DNA of 64,000 nt from JAEZHK01 sp040768845 (GCA_040768845.1 JAXGME010000008.1:191973-255972); one strand, 5' to 3'; positions 49,044 through 58,023 are shown, numbered from the stretch's first letter. The notes: generated by a model from the letters alone, not told the origin. Numbers and translations are program-made.

Positions 49044-50594
49044 ATGACCACGCTGATGATCGTCGAAGATGAGCCGGTCGAGCGCCGCGCGGTGCGGCAA
49101 CTGATTGCGGAGCATTTTGCCCAGGTGGAAATCCTGCCCGACTGCTCCAACGGGGCGGAGGCGCTGAGCAGCGCCCTGCGGTACGCCCCGGATATCCTTG
49201 TGCTGGACATCAAAATTCCAGGCATGAACGGCATCGAAGTTGTAAAACAGCTGCGAAGATCCGGCTATTCCGGCAAGATCATGATGTGCACGGCCTACGA
49301 TCTGTTCGATTACGCCAAGGACGCGCTGAACTACGGCGCGAACGCGTTTCTCCTCAAGCCGGTTAAGCACGCGGATTTCGTCGGAATGATTGGCCGGTTC
49401 ATCGCGGAGCGGGCGCCTCGGGCCAAAGACGGCCCGCCCGGGTCCGGATTCACGGAAGACATGATCCCCTACCTCATCCCCGGCTTTTTAAGCAACAGTC
49501 GGGGGGCCTCTCCTGCGCCGGAGGAATTCAAGCTCAGAAACTGGCTGCGAGAAAACATCTCCCGGGCAATCCTGATTTCGCTGGATCTTGCAAAGGATCA
49601 GAAGGTGTCCCTCGCCTGCTCGGGCCATCTTCTGGATGTGATCTATCCCCAGATGGAGCGGAGGGTCTTCGGTGCGCTGCCCGAGGGCTTTCGGCTGCTC
49701 CGCACGAACGATGACCGCGGGTTTCTCCTGTTCGGTTATTCGAAAGCGCCCTGCGCGGACGAGTTGATGGACCTGCGCGCGCGGTTTGCCGCGTGTCTGT
49801 TGGGGCAGCAGCTGGAAGGCCATGAATGTTTCCGGATCGAGATCGGCATCTCCAACGTGATCACCGCGCCGGAGGAATACGCCGGCGCATATGCCGACGC
49901 CATGGCCGGCCGCACGCGCCGCAGCGTTCCCGCGCTCCTGGGCGAGGCCGCCGCGGTCCGGCGCATCGCGGTCAGCGAGCGCGCAATCGAATGTTTTTGG
50001 GAAGACGGCAACTTGAAGTCTGATCCGGAAGAAGCGGCCGATCATCTGCTGCGCCTGCACCTGTCGGGCGATGCGGCCCCAGTCGGGGAACGACTCGCCG
50101 CGGCGACCGCGATATTGCTTAAAATGCGGGAGAAGGCGGGGAATGGACTATTCGAAAAGCTTCCGGAGGCGTTTTCAGACCCGGCGATTGCAAAGTGGTA
50201 TCGCGCGCTTGCGAAGAGTGCCTTCGGGGCGCATCGAAGGGCCATGAGCGGAAACCCGGAGTATGCGCTCAAGCTCGCCTGCAAATACATCCACCGCAAC
50301 TTCAGTCAGGATCTCTCGCTGGCCAGGGTCGCGGGCCATGTCGGTCTAAGCGCGCCCTACTTGAGCCACTTGTTTTCTCAAAAGCTCAGCATGGGGTTTG
50401 TGGACTATCTTCAGACCGTCCGCATGAACGAGCTCAGGCTCCTGCTGGCCAGCGGGGAGGATTTCTCCATTCGCGAGCTGAGCGCCCGGCTCGGCTACAA
50501 CAGTGAAAACTACTTTTGCAGGGTGGTCAAACAGAAAACGGGCAAAACCATCAAGCAGCTGAAAAAGCAGCTTTGCCTCGAATCCCGCCCCTAA
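49044..50594 (+). CDS. YesN-type response regulator with AraC DNA-binding domain
   Basis: 516 residues, ATG 49044 behind GGAGGTGATT. Receiver domain: DEP at MIVEDEPVERRAV, phospho-Asp in DILVLDIKIPGMNGIEV, Lys in AFLLKPVKHADF. A ~260-residue linker of YesN type follows, then two AraC helix-turn-helix motifs (DLSLARVAGHVGLSAPYLSH and FSIRELSARLGYNSENYFCR). It should activate sugar-uptake or polysaccharide genes; targets are not evident in the window. Confidence 0.92.
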   Translation: MTTLMIVEDEPVERRAVRQLIAEHFAQVEILPDCSNGAEALSSALRYAPDILVLDIKIPGMNGIEVVKQLRRSGYSGKIMMCTAYDLFDYAKDALNYGANAFLLKPVKHADFVGMIGRFIAERAPRAKDGPPGSGFTEDMIPYLIPGFLSNSRGASPAPEEFKLRNWLRENISRAILISLDLAKDQKVSLACSGHLLDVIYPQMERRVFGALPEGFRLLRTNDDRGFLLFGYSKAPCADELMDLRARFAACLLGQQLEGHECFRIEIGISNVITAPEEYAGAYADAMAGRTRRSVPALLGEAAAVRRIAVSERAIECFWEDGNLKSDPEEAADHLLRLHLSGDAAPVGERLAAATAILLKMREKAGNGLFEKLPEAFSDPAIAKWYRALAKSAFGAHRRAMSGNPEYALKLACKYIHRNFSQDLSLARVAGHVGLSAPYLSHLFSQKLSMGFVDYLQTVRMNELRLLLASGEDFSIRELSARLGYNSENYFCRVVKQKTGKTIKQLKKQLCLESRP

Positions 50595-50755
50595 ATCGGC
50601 CCGCCGAGGCCCGGTCGCGCGCCTGCGGCGGGCCGGGGCGGCGCTGGGATTGATTGCCCGGGGCGCCTTAGCGAAATCTTAACATTTAAATGGTATACTA
50701 ATCAGTAGGAAATGAACGTTTGAAGCGGGAGCGTGCGGAGAAGAAAGGAATTGTC

Positions 50756-51118
50756 ATGAACGTAATATCGGAGCAGGTTGAGCACAGCCGTTTTGGGTTG
50801 GGGGTCGTCCTGAGTCAGACTTCGACGATGATCGAGGTCCGCTTCGAGGATGCCTTCGGAATCAAGAAGTTCGTATACCCATCGGCTTTTGATTCTTTTT
50901 TGGTCCTCTGCCGGCCTGCGCTGCAGGCGTCGATGGCGCAGGAATTGGCCCAGATCCGGGAGCAGATCGAGGCGGAGCGCCTGAGAAAAATAGAGGCCGA
51001 CCGACTGCACGAGGAAGCGGTGCGCACGCTTCTGGCGCAGCACATCGCGGCCAAAAAGGCGCCCAAGCCCCGGGCGCCCAGGGCCAAAAAGGCCGCGAAG
51101 ACGACCCCCACCGCCTGA
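50756..51118 (+). CDS. Small protein with KOW-like N-terminus and Lys/Ala-rich tail
   Basis: 120 residues, AAAGGA before ATG 50756. The first ~55 residues (EHSRFGLGVVLSQTSTMIEV, RFEDAFGIKKFVYPSAFDSF) are a conserved domain seen at the start of many uncharacterised Clostridia proteins. It is followed by a coiled coil (QEQ-rich region to LRKIEADRLHEEAVRTLLAQ) and a basic tail (KKAPKPRAPRAKKAAKTTPT) that may bind nucleic acid. Function unknown. Confidence 0.65.
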   Translation: MNVISEQVEHSRFGLGVVLSQTSTMIEVRFEDAFGIKKFVYPSAFDSFLVLCRPALQASMAQELAQIREQIEAERLRKIEADRLHEEAVRTLLAQHIAAKKAPKPRAPRAKKAAKTTPTA

Positions 51119-51124
51119 TCCGAC

Positions 51125-51147
51125 GCCGCCGGCCAGAAGCCGGCGGC
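51125..51147. terminator. Terminator hairpin between convergent genes
   Basis: Perfect GCCGCCGGC / GCCGGCGGC stem with a 5-nt loop between the stops of two facing genes. Few T residues follow. Confidence 0.55.
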
Positions 51148-51164
51148 CCGCGTTTCTCCGGCCG

Positions 51165-51335
51165 TCAGGCGGGAAAATCGCGCAAGATCCGCTCCGCGCG
51201 GGTTTTCAGATCGTCAAAGCCGCCGAATTCCTCCGGCTGTCCGTTCAGTTGCGCGCGCACCGGCGCCGGCAGCGCGTTGAAGTACTGGCACGCCTTCGCG
51301 TCGCCCTCGATCAGCACCGTCAGGCTCGTATTCAT
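51165..51335 (-). CDS. Small protein, unknown
   Basis: 56 residues: MNTSLTVLIEGDAKACQYFN, ALPAPVRAQLNGQPEEFGGF, DDLKTRAERILRDFPA. GAGGTG lies 7 nt before the ATG. The pattern (helix, 'ALPAPVR..L', 'F.s.edLk..ae.il') is common in small Clostridia proteins of unknown role. Follows the 2H phosphoesterase gene in the same direction. Confidence 0.6.
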   Translation of the reverse strand: MNTSLTVLIEGDAKACQYFNALPAPVRAQLNGQPEEFGGFDDLKTRAERILRDFPA

Positions 51336-51389
51336 CCGGATCACCTCGCGCCCCAGTATGCCCGAAAACGCGGGCCGGCCATGCGCCCT

Positions 51390-51920
51390 TCACGGGATCT
51401 CAAAGGTGCGCACATCCACCAGCGGCTCCTGCTCCGTGATCCGGATGCGGGTGATCTCCCCGTAGAAGGGCGTGAAATTCTCCAAGAGGACCTTCAATAC
51501 GTCCCCCGCGCGGCCGCCCTCGGACGTGGCCAGCGTGATGTGGGGAATCCACTTGCCGCCCTCCAGCGAATAGAGGCAGTTTTTGTCGGAGCACAGGCCG
51601 TCATAGCGGGCGTGGATCGCGGCGTGCATGTCCAGCAGCGCCCGGGTGACGCTGGGCGCGGCAAAAAATACCTGCGATTCGGGAAACACGCCGATCTGCC
51701 CAAAGAAGAGCCGCGTCCTCCGGAGCCGGCCCAGGATGCCGCCCACCCAATCCGCCATCTCCTCCCGGCCGATGCCGGAGTAGATGCCAAAGGTGATGTG
51801 GGGCGGCTGCGCGTCCGCCGCCAGGCCGGCGCGGCCGATCCGGGCCTTGATCGCCTCGAACCGCCGATCGGCCTGCGCGTCCAGCATGCCCATGACGCAC
51901 AGCGTCTTTTCGTCCGCCAC
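51390..51920 (-). CDS. 2H phosphoesterase (2'-5' RNA ligase superfamily)
   Basis: About 176 residues from GTG 51920 (GGAGGG upstream; ATG 51950 is an alternative). Both HxT/S motifs are present: QPPHITFGIYSG near residue 40 and WIPHITLATSEG near residue 120, which form the two-histidine active site. The family acts on 2',5' or cyclic phosphodiester bonds of RNA or nucleotides. Physiological substrate unknown. Confidence 0.75.
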   Translation of the reverse strand: MADEKTLCVMGMLDAQADRRFEAIKARIGRAGLAADAQPPHITFGIYSGIGREEMADWVGGILGRLRRTRLFFGQIGVFPESQVFFAAPSVTRALLDMHAAIHARYDGLCSDKNCLYSLEGGKWIPHITLATSEGGRAGDVLKVLLENFTPFYGEITRIRITEQEPLVDVRTFEIP

Positions 51921-52046
51921 CCAATCCCTCCCCGACAGCCTTTTCCCCATTCTAACAGATTTTCGCGCCGCGCTCAAGGGCGGCGCGCGGCGCGCCCGCC
52001 GCATTTTGGCTGATTGCCCCCGCGCCTTTCCGGGTAAGTATATGAT

Positions 52047-52060
52047 AGTTAGCACTAACT
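52047..52060. promoter_or_regulatory. Palindrome ahead of superoxide dismutase
   Basis: AGTTAG-CA-CTAACT, 38 bp before the ATG and next to a TATGAT box (52041-52046). Placed to act as an operator on the sod promoter. Confidence 0.5.
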
Positions 52061-52098
52061 AACTTCCGGGCGACGCCCGCGATGAAAGGAGAACCCCC

Positions 52099-52716
52099 AT
52101 GTTTGAGCAAATCAAGCTGCCCTATGCCTTTGATGCGCTGGAGCCGCATATCGACAAACTGACCATGGAAACCCACTACCTGAAGCATCACGCGGCCTAT
52201 ACGAAGAACCTGAACGACGCGGCGGAGAAGGCGGGCCTCTCGGACCGGCCCATTGAGACGCTGCTTTCGGACTTCAAGACCGCCGTGCCGGACGGGGTCA
52301 AGACCGCCGTGCGCAACAACGGCGGCGGCTACTTCAACCACAACCTGTACTTCGGCCACATGGCGCCAAACGGGGGCGGGGCGCCCTCCGGCGCGCTGGC
52401 GGAAGCCATCCGCGGGGCTTTCGGCGGTTTTGCGGACTTTAAAGAGCAGATTTCCAGGGCGGCGATGGGCCAGTTTGGCTCCGGCTGGGCCTGGCTGGCC
52501 GCCGACGGCGCGGGCGCGCTGAAGGTCATGGCCAGCCCCAACCAGGACAATCCGCTGTTGGAGACGGAGGGGGCCTGGCGGCCCATCCTGGGCATCGACG
52601 TGTGGGAGCACGCCTACTACCTGAAGTACAAAAATCTCCGCGCCGACTACGTGAAGGCGTTTTTCGAGGTGGTGGACTGGGCGGCGGTGGCGCGCGCCTT
52701 CGAACGCCGAGGATAG
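52099..52716 (+). CDS. sodA: Iron/manganese superoxide dismutase
   Basis: 205 residues with the family layout: LPYAFDALEPHIDKLTMETH, metal-ligand His residues in METHYLKHHAAYTKNLN and GGGYFNHNLYFGHMAPNGGG, and the Asp/His ligands in ILGIDVWEHAYYLKYKNLRA. GQFGSGWAWLAAD is the usual core. It turns superoxide into oxygen and hydrogen peroxide in the cytoplasm; useful to an anaerobe exposed to air. AAAGGAG upstream. A single-gene unit with a strong terminator. Confidence 0.93.
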   Translation: MFEQIKLPYAFDALEPHIDKLTMETHYLKHHAAYTKNLNDAAEKAGLSDRPIETLLSDFKTAVPDGVKTAVRNNGGGYFNHNLYFGHMAPNGGGAPSGALAEAIRGAFGGFADFKEQISRAAMGQFGSGWAWLAADGAGALKVMASPNQDNPLLETEGAWRPILGIDVWEHAYYLKYKNLRADYVKAFFEVVDWAAVARAFERRG

Positions 52717-52744
52717 CGCCCTTTCGACAAAGTTCCTGCTTTGT

Positions 52745-52772
52745 GCCCCCGGCTTTTGCCGGGGGCGTTTTT
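52745..52772 (+). terminator. Terminator after superoxide dismutase
   Basis: GCCCCCGGC-TTTT-GCCGGGGGC followed by GTTTTT. Confidence 0.85.
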
Positions 52773-52925
52773 CCCCCGCGCGGTCCGACGCGCGGCACGC
52801 TTCTTTGGCGGCGCCGCAGTTGCGCCTTTGCGTTCTTCCGTCGCCCAAAAATTCCCCATTTACAAAATTTTTCTTTTAAACAATTCGCGGGTGTGTTATA
52901 CTGTTTCCGAAAGGAAGTGTTTTGA

Positions 52926-53180
52926 ATGCCGATGAAGAAGAAGGATTCCGAGGCAAAGACCGAAGAGAAAGCCAAGCGCCATTTCAGAAGTGCAGAAGAA
53001 CGCATCGCGGAAATTGACCGGAAGATCGCCTTCCACACCCAGTCGATTGAGAAACTGCAAACCCGCAAGGAAAAGATTCACGAACCCCGGAAGCGCCGCC
53101 TCTCCTACGCGAAGGTAGTGGCGGATTTAAAGGCCTCCGGAAAGACGCCGGAGGAGATTTTGTCCCTCGTTCAGGACTGA
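52926..53180 (+). CDS. Small charged coiled-coil protein, unknown
   Basis: 84 residues, strongly charged and helical: AERIAEIDRKIAFHTQSIEK and LQTRKEKIHEPRKRRLSYAK, ending in a small ASGKTPEEILSLVQD motif. TATACT and GGAAG lie upstream of ATG 52926. The final motif is often seen in short Clostridia proteins; role unknown. Confidence 0.6.
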   Translation: MPMKKKDSEAKTEEKAKRHFRSAEERIAEIDRKIAFHTQSIEKLQTRKEKIHEPRKRRLSYAKVVADLKASGKTPEEILSLVQD

Positions 53181-53201
53181 CGCGCCCGCGCCACCCGGCA
53201 T

Positions 53202-53223
53202 GCGCCCTTCGGGGCGCTTTTTT
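53202..53223 (+). terminator. Terminator
   Basis: GCGCCC-TTCG-GGGCGC followed by seven T, a tetraloop hairpin, after the coiled-coil protein gene. Confidence 0.85.
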
Positions 53224-53303
53224 GCGCCGTTTGGCTGATAAATGCGCGCCGTTTTCGCCATACTGTCCGTATGGCCGGCGCGCGCCGGCGGGGAGGCGGA
53301 TGC

Positions 53304-54845
53304 ATGTTCGGGTTCAGGCGCAAAGGGGCGGACCTTTCCCAGCGGGCGGAGGCGTTCAACCAGGGGCTCGAAGCGCTTCACGTCCGCCCCTCGCTGGAGG
53401 AAAACCTGGCGCTGATGAAGGCGCTGTTTCAGGATGTGGACATCATGCGCTACCGTTCCGTCATCCGGGCGGGGCGGGCGGACGTGGCCGTGGTGTTCTC
53501 CGACGGGCTGGTGAATTCCGAAATCATCAACGAAAACATCCTGCGGCCGCTGATGTCGGCGGAGGCGCTGCCCGAGGGCCCCGGCCGCGTAGCGCGGATG
53601 ACCGGCGAGGTGGTCCACGTCAGCGAATCCATCCTGACGGGCGACTTCAAGGAGATTGTGGGCGCCGTCGCCTACGGCGATACGGTGCTCTTTGCCGAGG
53701 GCTGCGCCGAGGCGGCATTGCTCAACACCAAGGGCTTTCCCGTCCGCTCCATCATGGAGCCCGACAGCGAGAAAACCCTGGCCGGGCCCCGGGAGGGCTT
53801 TACCGAATCGGTAATGCAGAACATTTCAATGCTCCGGCGCCGGGCGCGCACCAACGATTTCAAGATCCGCCACATGACGATGGGCCGCAGAACCCAGACC
53901 TGCGTGATGGTATGCTATTTTGACGGCGTGGTCAACCGGGACGCACTTCAGCGGCTGCTGGAGCGGCTTCAGAAGGTCGACATCGACGGCGTGCTGGACG
54001 CCAACTACCTCACCGAGCTGACCCGCGACCACCGCTTTTCGCTGTTCCGGACCATTGGCTACACCGAGCGGCCGGACGTGGTGATCGGCCGGCTGCTGGA
54101 GGGGCGCATCGCCATTATGGTGGACGGATCGCCCATCGCGCTGACGGCGCCCTACCTCTTTATCGAAAACTTCCAGTCCAGCGAGGACTATTACCTGAGC
54201 TTCTACTACACCTCCTTTTCCCGCCTGCTGCGCATGGTGGGGTTTTTCCTCACCATCACGGTGCCGGGGCTTTACATCGCGGTGGTGGCCTTTCAGCACG
54301 AGATGCTGCCCTCGCCGCTTATGGTCAACATCACCGCGGAGCGGCAGAGCGTGCCGCTTCCGGCGGCGCTGGAGGCCTTCGTCATGCTGATCGTGTTTGA
54401 CATCCTGCGGGAGACGGGGGTTCGCATGCCCACCAACATCGGCCAGGCGCTGTCCATCGTGGGGGCACTGGTCATCGGCCAGGCGGCGGTGGAGGCCAAG
54501 CTGGTGGCCGCGCCGATGATCATCGTGGTGGCCATCACCGGCATCACCAACCTCCTGGTGCCCAAGCTGAACGCGCCGGCCATCTACATGCGGCTGTTTG
54601 TGCTCGTCATGGCCTCGATGTTCGGGTTCTTCGGGCTGACGATGGCGCTTTCGCTGATTCTGATCCACCTGATCTCGCTGGACAGCCTGGGCATCCCCTC
54701 GGTATCGCTGGACGGGAATCTGAGCATGGAGCGCATTAAAGACATCGGCATCCGCGCCCCCTGGTGGAAGATGCTGACCCGGCCCGAGTCCATCGGCCAC
54801 GGGCGCAGGCAAAAGGCGCCGGAGGACCCGGACGATGGGGCGTAG
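53304..54845 (+). CDS. gerAA: Spore germinant receptor subunit A (GerAA family)
   Basis: 513 residues; ATG 53304 has GGGGAGG upstream. N-terminal soluble domains (ENLALMKALFQDVDIMRYRS, GFTESVMQNISMLRRRARTN, DANYLTELTRDHRFSLFRTI) precede a membrane domain (LLRMVGFFLTITVPGLYIAV, LPAALEAFVMLIVFDILRET, NIGQALSIVGALVIGQAAVE) with the family signature IMVDGSPIALTAPYLFIENF. Part of the receptor that senses germinants in the spore inner membrane. Its end overlaps gerAC by 11 nt. Confidence 0.93.
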   Translation: MFGFRRKGADLSQRAEAFNQGLEALHVRPSLEENLALMKALFQDVDIMRYRSVIRAGRADVAVVFSDGLVNSEIINENILRPLMSAEALPEGPGRVARMTGEVVHVSESILTGDFKEIVGAVAYGDTVLFAEGCAEAALLNTKGFPVRSIMEPDSEKTLAGPREGFTESVMQNISMLRRRARTNDFKIRHMTMGRRTQTCVMVCYFDGVVNRDALQRLLERLQKVDIDGVLDANYLTELTRDHRFSLFRTIGYTERPDVVIGRLLEGRIAIMVDGSPIALTAPYLFIENFQSSEDYYLSFYYTSFSRLLRMVGFFLTITVPGLYIAVVAFQHEMLPSPLMVNITAERQSVPLPAALEAFVMLIVFDILRETGVRMPTNIGQALSIVGALVIGQAAVEAKLVAAPMIIVVAITGITNLLVPKLNAPAIYMRLFVLVMASMFGFFGLTMALSLILIHLISLDSLGIPSVSLDGNLSMERIKDIGIRAPWWKMLTRPESIGHGRRQKAPEDPDDGA

Positions 54846-55989
54846 GCTGCTTCGCCTTCTGGCGCTCGCGCTTTTGCCCGCGCTGCTCTCCGGCTGCTGG
54901 AGCTACCGCAGCCTCAGCGACCTGTCCATCGTGATGGGCCTGGGCATCGACCGCGCGCCCGACGGCCACTTCAAAATCTGCGCCGAGATCGTGGACCTGA
55001 CCAAGTCCATCAAGGAGAGCGGCCCCGGCGCCCGATTGGTGGAGGCCGAGGGCCAGACCATCTTTGACGCCGTGCGCGAGGCCAAGCGCAAGCTGCTCAA
55101 CAAGCTCTACTTTGGCAACATGCAGATTGTGGTCATCGGCGAGGAGGCCGCGCGCACCGTGGGCATCGAAAACGCCGTGGACTGGATCATGCGCGACGCC
55201 GAATGCCGGGAAACCGTCAGCCTGGTGATCATGGAGGGCGGCACCGCCTTTGACCTTATGACGCTGGACGGCCTGGACCAGTCCATCCTGTCGCTGGAGA
55301 TCGACGACATCATCACCGACGACAACCGGTCCACCGCCACCACCGTCCACGCCGATCTGTACCAGGTGTTCGGAACGCTCAACTGCCCGGGCATCGAGCT
55401 GACGCTGCCGGCCTTCCACATCGCGGTGAACGACGGCACCGCGGTGGCCGAATCCAACGGCATTGCGGTGTTCCGGGACGATCGGCTGGCGGACTTTCTG
55501 ACGCCGCGGGAATCCAAGTTCTTCCTGATCGCCATCGGCAAGGCCCAGGGCGGCATCCTGACCGTGGCCAAGGACGGCGGCGAACGGCCGGACACGTCGC
55601 TGGAAATCGCAAACAGCCGGGCGGAATTTTCCTATGACGTGGCGGACGGCGGCTTCGCCTTTCACATCCGGACGGAGACCGACGTGTACCTGGCCGAAAC
55701 CATGGAAACCATCGACGCGGGCGATCCGGCGGAAATGCGCGCCCTCGAGGACGAGGCCGCCCGGTCCCTGGAGGCGGAGATCGCCGCGGTGATTCAGAAG
55801 ATCCAGCGGCAGACGGGCCAGGACATCCTGGGCCTCGGGGAATACCTGCACCGCCGCGACTACCGGCTGTGGCACGAGGTGGAGGGCCGGTGGGGCGAGA
55901 TCTTCCGCGACATGCCCATCACCGTCTCCTGCCGGGTGAACATCAAAAACACCGCGTTCATCACGTCCGAGGGGGCGATCAAGTCGTGA
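54835..55989 (+). CDS. gerAC: Spore germinant receptor lipoprotein subunit C (GerAC family)
   Basis: 384 residues with a lipoprotein signal (LLRLLALALLPALLSGCWSY, lipidated Cys after LLSG). Ger(x)C pattern: LSIVMGLGIDRAPDGHFKI, YFGNMQIVVIGEEAARTV, IMRDAECRETVSLVI, IAVFRDDRLADFLTPRESKF, and the C-terminal domain ending ITVSCRVNIKNTAFITSEGA. It anchors the receptor complex on the outer face of the inner spore membrane. Confidence 0.92.
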   Translation: MGRRLLRLLALALLPALLSGCWSYRSLSDLSIVMGLGIDRAPDGHFKICAEIVDLTKSIKESGPGARLVEAEGQTIFDAVREAKRKLLNKLYFGNMQIVVIGEEAARTVGIENAVDWIMRDAECRETVSLVIMEGGTAFDLMTLDGLDQSILSLEIDDIITDDNRSTATTVHADLYQVFGTLNCPGIELTLPAFHIAVNDGTAVAESNGIAVFRDDRLADFLTPRESKFFLIAIGKAQGGILTVAKDGGERPDTSLEIANSRAEFSYDVADGGFAFHIRTETDVYLAETMETIDAGDPAEMRALEDEAARSLEAEIAAVIQKIQRQTGQDILGLGEYLHRRDYRLWHEVEGRWGEIFRDMPITVSCRVNIKNTAFITSEGAIKS

Positions 55990-56201
55990 TCGCGGCCATC
56001 GTGACCGGGATCTTCGCCGCCGCGGTCCTGGCGGACTACCTGCCGCGCCGCGGGGCGTGGCCCCGGGGCGTGCGGGCGCTGTACCTGACGATGCTGGCGG
56101 CCGGATTCGCGGTTCTGATGCTCCACGCGCTGGGCGTGGAGGTGCCGTCCCCCGCGCCGCCCATCGAGGCCGCCGTCCGCGCCATCACCGGCCAGGCATA
56201 G
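55986..56201 (+). CDS. Small two-helix membrane protein in the ger operon (D-subunit-like)
   Basis: 71 residues from GTG overlapping the gerAC stop (GTGA). Two hydrophobic segments (VIAAIVTGIFAAAVLADYLP and LYLTMLAAGFAVLMLHALGV) with a short basic loop. Small proteins of this size and topology occur in many ger operons and modulate germination. It may hold the A-B-C complex together. Translation is coupled to gerAC. Confidence 0.65.
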   Translation: MIAAIVTGIFAAAVLADYLPRRGAWPRGVRALYLTMLAAGFAVLMLHALGVEVPSPAPPIEAAVRAITGQA

Positions 56202-56225
56202 CGCCGGACAAAAGGAGGATTTCCC

Positions 56226-57320
56226 GTGCCGGATCAACCCCTGACGCGGCTTCAGATCGTGTCCGTGCTGGTCATGTTCTGCTTTGGCAGTTCGGTGGTG
56301 ATGGGCGTCAGCACGGCGGTGGCGCAGGACGCCTGGATCTCGCTGACCCTGGGCGTGCTGTACGCCGCGCCCCTCATCCTCGTCTATGCCAGAATCGTCG
56401 AGCTGAACCCCGGCGCGCACCTCTTTGACGCCGCCCGCGCCCGGCTTGGCCCCGTCGTCGGAAAAATTTTTGGCCTTCTGATGAGCTGGTACGCGCTGCA
56501 CCTGTGCGCGCTGGTGCTGCGGAATTTTTCGGAATTCATACAGCTCTCCTCGCTTTTGGATACGCCGCAGCTGCCGGTGGCGGCCATCATGCTGCTGACG
56601 GTGGCCACGCTGGCCCGGGGCGGCGGCAAGGCGCTGGGCAAGTGGGCGCTGGCCACCATCCCCATCGTGCTTTTCATCGTGCTGGCCACGGTGGTGCTGT
56701 CCCTCGGCATACTGCACCCGGCGTATATTTTGCCCATCATGGAACACCCGCCGATGGAAATCGCCGGGGACGCCTTTCAGATCTTCTCGTTTCCCTTTAC
56801 TGAAACGGTGATGTTTCTGGGCATCGCGGACCTGGTGCGCCCCGGCGACCACCCGAGAAGGCTCTACCTGGGCGGCACGGGCTTCTCCTACGCGGTGCTG
56901 ATGGTGATCATCCTGCGCAACCTGCTGGTGCTGGGGCCCGCGGTGGTATCGGTGGAGTACTTCCCCTCCTACATCGCCGCCCGCATCATCAGCCTGGGGG
57001 ACTTTCTGTCCCGCATCGAGGGCTCGATCTCCGCCAACTTCATGCTGGCCGGCATCACCAAGATCGCGCTGTGCCTGATCACCGCCAGCCGCGGCATCGC
57101 CAGCCTTTTCGGCGTGAAGGACTGGCGCAGCCTGGTGCTGCCCACGGGGCTGATGGCGCTGGCGCTGGCGCAGATCCTCTACCCCAACACGATGGCGATG
57201 TTCGCCTTTTTGAAGTACTACGCCGTGTACGCCCTCCCGTTTGAGGTGCTGCTGCCGCTGGCGCTGTGGGCCGCCTCCGAGATCCGCGCCCGGCGCGCCC
57301 TTCGGGCGGCGGGGCGCTGA
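56226..57320 (+). CDS. gerAB: Spore germinant receptor subunit B (GerAB family transporter-like)
   Basis: 364 residues, ten membrane helices, APC-superfamily fold: LTRLQIVSVLVMFCFGSSVV, TLGVLYAAPLILVYARIVEL, LRNFSEFIQLSSLLDTPQLP, GDAFQIFSFPFTETVMFLGI. It is the subunit thought to bind the germinant. GTG 56226 with AAAGGAGG 8 nt upstream. Completes an A-C-(small)-B operon. Confidence 0.92.
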   Translation: MPDQPLTRLQIVSVLVMFCFGSSVVMGVSTAVAQDAWISLTLGVLYAAPLILVYARIVELNPGAHLFDAARARLGPVVGKIFGLLMSWYALHLCALVLRNFSEFIQLSSLLDTPQLPVAAIMLLTVATLARGGGKALGKWALATIPIVLFIVLATVVLSLGILHPAYILPIMEHPPMEIAGDAFQIFSFPFTETVMFLGIADLVRPGDHPRRLYLGGTGFSYAVLMVIILRNLLVLGPAVVSVEYFPSYIAARIISLGDFLSRIEGSISANFMLAGITKIALCLITASRGIASLFGVKDWRSLVLPTGLMALALAQILYPNTMAMFAFLKYYAVYALPFEVLLPLALWAASEIRARRALRAAGR

Positions 57321-57324
57321 CGCG

Positions 57325-58023
57325 CTACCGGGCGCGCTCCTCCCGCTCTTCCTCCGCCAGCATGACGGCAAACGCCGCCAGCAGAAGCGCCGCGCAGACC
57401 CAGATCGCCCGCTGCCCGAAGGGCACCACCGCCAGCTTTCCGGCGACCGCGCCCAGCGCAAAGGTCAGAATCATGCCGTAATAGAAGCCGCTGCGCCCGA
57501 AAAGCGCCCGGTCCCGGCCGCGCATTCCCCGGGCGAGCAATTCCGTGGCGGTGCGAAGGTTGCCGATGCACATGGTGGTGGCGATGGCGTTGCCCCGGAC
57601 CTTCTGGAAGGACTGCACCTGAATGCCGCAGGCCAGCGACACGAGGCTGTTGGCGGCCAGGTTCGCGCCCTGCCCCATGAAGCCCACCGCCAGCATCACG
57701 GCCATCTCCACCGCCAGGCAGGCCTGCCGCCAATGCAGGCGCCGCCGCCTGCGAAAGCCCAGCCGCATGGCCTGGGCCGCGAACACGCCCAGCGCAAAGG
57801 ACAGGATCGGGATCAGGTAGCGCGCGGAGGCGGAGATGCTCCCCTCCATCAGGTGAATGCCCATCAGGATGATGTTGCCCGTCTGGGCGTTGGCGAACAC
57901 GCCGCCCCTGAACACATAGGTATAGGCATCCATGAATCCGCCGGAAAAGGCCAGCAGAAGGCCCACCGCCAGCGAATCCGACATCTGCCCCCTGGGCCGG
58001 GGGTTTTCTCTTTGGTCGCGCAA
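57325..58023 (-). CDS. YoaK/DUF1275 family membrane protein
   Basis: 232 residues, six or seven membrane helices. Family features GLLLAFSGGFMDAYTYVFRG, VFANAQTGNIILMGI, QVQSFQKVRGNAIATTMCIG-NLRTATE. Function of the family is unknown. TTG 58023 has GGAGGAGG upstream; ATG 57984 is an alternative. Convergent with gerAB, with only 4 bp between stops. Confidence 0.8.
   Translation of the reverse strand: MRDQRENPRPRGQMSDSLAVGLLLAFSGGFMDAYTYVFRGGVFANAQTGNIILMGIHLMEGSISASARYLIPILSFALGVFAAQAMRLGFRRRRRLHWRQACLAVEMAVMLAVGFMGQGANLAANSLVSLACGIQVQSFQKVRGNAIATTMCIGNLRTATELLARGMRGRDRALFGRSGFYYGMILTFALGAVAGKLAVVPFGQRAIWVCAALLLAAFAVMLAEEEREERAR

Noticed and set aside
52047..52060. CIRCE heat-shock element (TTAGCACT half-site present)
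   Set aside because: The second half (GAGTGCTAA after 9 bp) is absent; the palindrome has a 2-bp centre instead.
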